DNA from: Tannerellaceae bacterium
GTDB taxonomy: Bacteria > Bacteroidota > Bacteroidia > Bacteroidales > Tannerellaceae
Direction: 5' to 3'
NCBI GenBank assembly: GCA_031273385.1
Contig: JAISRY010000218.1
Location: 1 to 7,314 of the forward strand
Length of the DNA stretch: 7,314 nucleotides
How positions within the stretch are numbered: position 1 is the stretch's first letter; the number at the start of each line of letters is the position of its first letter. The notes beneath the pieces are model-generated. The model was not told the DNA's origin. It searched no databases and worked only from the letters and a program-made list of their open reading frames with translations. Of the stretch, positions 5,134 to 7,314 are shown in pieces. Made by a program: the position numbers and the translations under genes.

Positions 5134-6187
5134 AGGCGATGGCGAAAAGGCAGATGACCAGGAATTGGTTTGTGATATCGGAGAAGTGGCTGCCTTTCAG
5201 GTAGATCAGGCGCATGACCTCTGCGAAATAGCGGACGGGGTTGCATAATGTGATCTTTTGCGCCCAGTCCGGCATACTGCTGATCGGGGTAAACAGGCCG
5301 CTCATCAATGCAAAGATCATGATGAAAAAGAAAGCGATAAACATGGCCTGTTGCTGGGTGGAGGAGATGGAGGAGATCGCCAACCCGAAACCGCTGAAAG
5401 CAACCAGGTAGACGGCGGCAAACAGGCAGATGACGCCGACGCTGCCCACAGGGAGAAGGCCATACACCAGCCAGGCTATGATAAACCCGGTCAGCAACAG
5501 GAGAAAACCGATCACCCAGAAAGGGATCAGCTTGGATAGTATAAAGAGGTATTTGGGAATGGGCGTGACGTTGATCTGTTCGATCGTCCCCTTTTCTTTC
5601 TCGCTGACACTGTTGAGCGCAGCCTGGAAGCCGCCGATGATGGTCAGCAAAAAGACCATGATGCCCGGCACCATGTAGTTTTTGTACCTGAGGTGGGGGT
5701 TGAAAAGGTGGGTGAACGTAATGTCTCCCGTAATATGATTCCCATAGCCTGCTTCCCGGTTGAACTGTTGGATGATGGTTGACAGGTAAGAGCTGCCCAA
5801 CCCGCCTTTTACCCCGTTTATGGCGTTTACCGCGATCAGGACATCCGCCTTTCCTTCGCGTACCAGGTTCTTTTCCAACCCCCACGGTATTTCCAGCAAC
5901 ATATCCGACGCGTTACTTTCGATAGCCGCCAAGCCCTCGTCATAGCGGGAGGAGACGTCCGTCAGGCGGAAATAGCCGGAAGAGCCTATTTTCTCTATCA
6001 GGCGTTGGGCGTAAAGGGAGTGGTCGTGGTCGATGACGCCCAGGTTGATTTTCTTCACCTCAAAGTCGGCGGCAAAGGGCAGGATCAGGAGTTGCAGGAC
6101 GGGGATCAGGAATATGATTTTCGGGATGAAACGATCCCGCATGATCTGTTTGAACTCTTTCTCCAATAGATAGCCTAATATCTTCAT
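5093..6187 (-). CDS. ABC-2 type exporter permease (second of pair)
   Basis: A 364-residue inner-membrane protein with the ABC-2 exporter layout: one N-terminal membrane helix (~22-40), a large extracytoplasmic domain (~42-170), then five helices (~172-194, 219-243, 247-272, 279-300, 340-359). The cytoplasmic motif EKEKGTIEQINVTPIPKY (196-213) after the second helix is the family signature (EkE.GT.E.l..tP). The N-terminal EFKQIMRDR (11-19) is also typical of the YhhJ/YbhR-like group. It would form a dimer with the upstream permease and be powered by a separate ATPase. Its ATG overlaps the upstream gene's stop in ATGA, giving coupled translation. The substrate is unknown; relatives export drugs, dyes or lipophilic compounds, often with HlyD-type and TolC-type partners. 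The 3' end lies directly at the toxin deletion junction but looks complete (ending AGYRKSD). Confidence 0.9.
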   Translation of the reverse strand: MKILGYLLEKEFKQIMRDRFIPKIIFLIPVLQLLILPFAADFEVKKINLGVIDHDHSLYAQRLIEKIGSSGYFRLTDVSSRYDEGLAAIESNASDMLLEIPWGLEKNLVREGKADVLIAVNAINGVKGGLGSSYLSTIIQQFNREAGYGNHITGDITFTHLFNPHLRYKNYMVPGIMVFLLTIIGGFQAALNSVSEKEKGTIEQINVTPIPKYLFILSKLIPFWVIGFLLLLTGFIIAWLVYGLLPVGSVGVICLFAAVYLVAFSGFGLAISSISSTQQQAMFIAFFFIMIFALMSGLFTPISSMPDWAQKITLCNPVRYFAEVMRLIYLKGSHFSDITNQFLVICLFAIAFNILAIAGYRKSD

Positions 6188-7284
6188 TGCAACCGTATTT
6201 TAAAGCGTTTCACACTTAATGCGACCAGCAGGACGGCCATGAGCGACAGGATGCCCGCCTCTTCCAGGACGGCCTCTACCCCCAGCCCTTTTATCATCAC
6301 ATCCTTAACGGCTATGATAAACCACTTTGCCGGAACGATATTGGAGATGATCTGCAGGATATAAGGCATATTTTCGATCGGGAAAACCATGCCGCCCAAC
6401 AGCATGACCGGAAGCAACAGGGCGATACTGCTGATCAGCATAGCCGCCTGCTGCGTATCGGCGATCGTCGAAATAAACAGCCCCAGGCAGAGCGAAACAA
6501 GGGCGTACAAGATGGACAGCGAGACCACCAGCGTCACGCTGCCGACAATCGGGACGCCCAGCAGGAAACGGGACAGCAACAGGATCGTCGCTATGTTGAC
6601 GATACTGAGCAACACATAAGGCGTCGCTTTCGCCAGTATGATATAGACCGGCTTCAGCGGAGAGACCAACAGCACCTCCATCGTCCCCAGCTCTTTCTCT
6701 TTCACGATCCCGACAGAGGTCATCAACGCACATATCAGCATAATAATCAGCCCCATCACGCCCGGCACAAAGGTATAGGCGCCTTTCATTTGCGGATTGT
6801 ACAGCAGGTGGGTGACCGGCAATATGCCGGGTGGATTGGGCGGAAGCGGGAGGTTTTCAACCGTCACGTCCGACGTGGAGATGATGGCCGTAGCGTACTG
6901 TATCAGCGCATTGGCTTCGTTCGGGTCGGAGGCGTCGGCCAGGATTTGTACCGCCGGATTGCCGGATGAGGCAAACTGCGGCGGGAAGACGATGAGCAGG
7001 CGTATCTTCCCTTTACGGAAGAGGGATTCGCCCTCCTCCATGTTGTCTATCATCTTGTGGAGGGCGAAATATTCGCTGGCCTGAAGCTGCCCTATCAGCT
7101 TACCGCTCATCTCGTCGCGGCTGTAATCCAGGACGGCGAAAGGGGAACGCCTGATCTCCGTCGTAATGGCATACCCGAAAAGGATGAGCAATACAATCGG
7201 CATAATGAGCAGGATGAGCATCGTTTGCCGGTCGCGGAGGATGTGGTAAAACTCTTTTCTGATAAAGGCCATCAATGGTTTCAT
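6184..7284 (-). CDS. ABC-2 type exporter permease (first of pair)
   Basis: A 366-residue paralogue of the downstream permease. It has RKEFYHILRDRQTM (9-22), a first helix at ~21-40, an extracytoplasmic domain to ~170, and helices at ~172-193, 219-244, 249-274, 279-303 and 343-358. The signature EKELGTMEVLLVSPLKP (196-212) is present. The N-terminal helix, large soluble domain and five C-terminal helices fit the YbhS/YhhJ-type permeases. The start at 7284 is preceded by AGGAGA about 10 bases upstream, a good ribosome binding site. The two permeases are probably a heterodimer. Only 30 bases lie upstream within the window, so the promoter and the expected ATPase and HlyD-family genes would be beyond the right edge. 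The substrate cannot be read from sequence. Confidence 0.92.
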   Translation of the reverse strand: MKPLMAFIRKEFYHILRDRQTMLILLIMPIVLLILFGYAITTEIRRSPFAVLDYSRDEMSGKLIGQLQASEYFALHKMIDNMEEGESLFRKGKIRLLIVFPPQFASSGNPAVQILADASDPNEANALIQYATAIISTSDVTVENLPLPPNPPGILPVTHLLYNPQMKGAYTFVPGVMGLIIMLICALMTSVGIVKEKELGTMEVLLVSPLKPVYIILAKATPYVLLSIVNIATILLLSRFLLGVPIVGSVTLVVSLSILYALVSLCLGLFISTIADTQQAAMLISSIALLLPVMLLGGMVFPIENMPYILQIISNIVPAKWFIIAVKDVMIKGLGVEAVLEEAGILSLMAVLLVALSVKRFKIRLQ

Positions 7285-7314
7285 AGCGGTTATTCTCCTC
7301 TCTTTGCTTTGCGT

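Noticed and set aside
5097..5885. 262-residue frame on the minus strand
   Set aside because: It lies wholly inside the ABC permease in another frame. It is rich in R, H, G and Q with no membrane or domain pattern, so it is a shadow.

Overview
The window reads as a Bacteroidales chromosome segment, possibly from the Parabacteroides/Tannerella side. Three signs support this. Promoters match the Bacteroidota sigma pattern (TTTG or TTG, about 19-20 nt, then TAnnTTTG). There is a HU-domain protein fused to a winged helix. An XRE regulator carries the C-terminal extension typical of Bacteroidota AbiEii-type toxin-antitoxin modules. The genus is inference.

Layout: 1-393 has no convincing gene and holds short inverted and dispersed-looking repeats. 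394-987 (-) encodes the HU/winged-helix protein. 988-1298 is non-coding and contains the most striking structure here: four 18-bp palindromes in exact 22-bp register (1097-1180), flanked so that the whole forms a nearly perfect 96-bp inverted repeat. 1299-3308 (-) is a tight overlapping operon read prmC, recX, comF (release-factor methylation, RecA control, ComF phosphoribosyltransferase-like protein). Its promoter, at 3326-3356, is very well matched. ribD (3362-4435, +) is divergent from it and encodes the bifunctional riboflavin deaminase/reductase.

4508-5032 (+) is an A+T-rich XRE antitoxin-like gene with its own promoter. An ATGA overlap at its stop opens a reading frame that looks like the first ~19 codons of an AbiEii-type toxin. 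That frame then runs straight into the end of the next operon, so the toxin appears deleted and the antitoxin orphaned. 5093-7284 (-) holds two overlapping ABC-2 permease genes, the membrane half of a YbhS/YbhR- or YhhJ-like exporter. The ATPase and membrane-fusion partners would be expected beyond the right edge.

The genes are mostly ordinary housekeeping and transport. The points worth following are the palindrome array upstream of the HU/winged-helix gene, the toxin remnant, and the small-hairpin repeat region at the left end.
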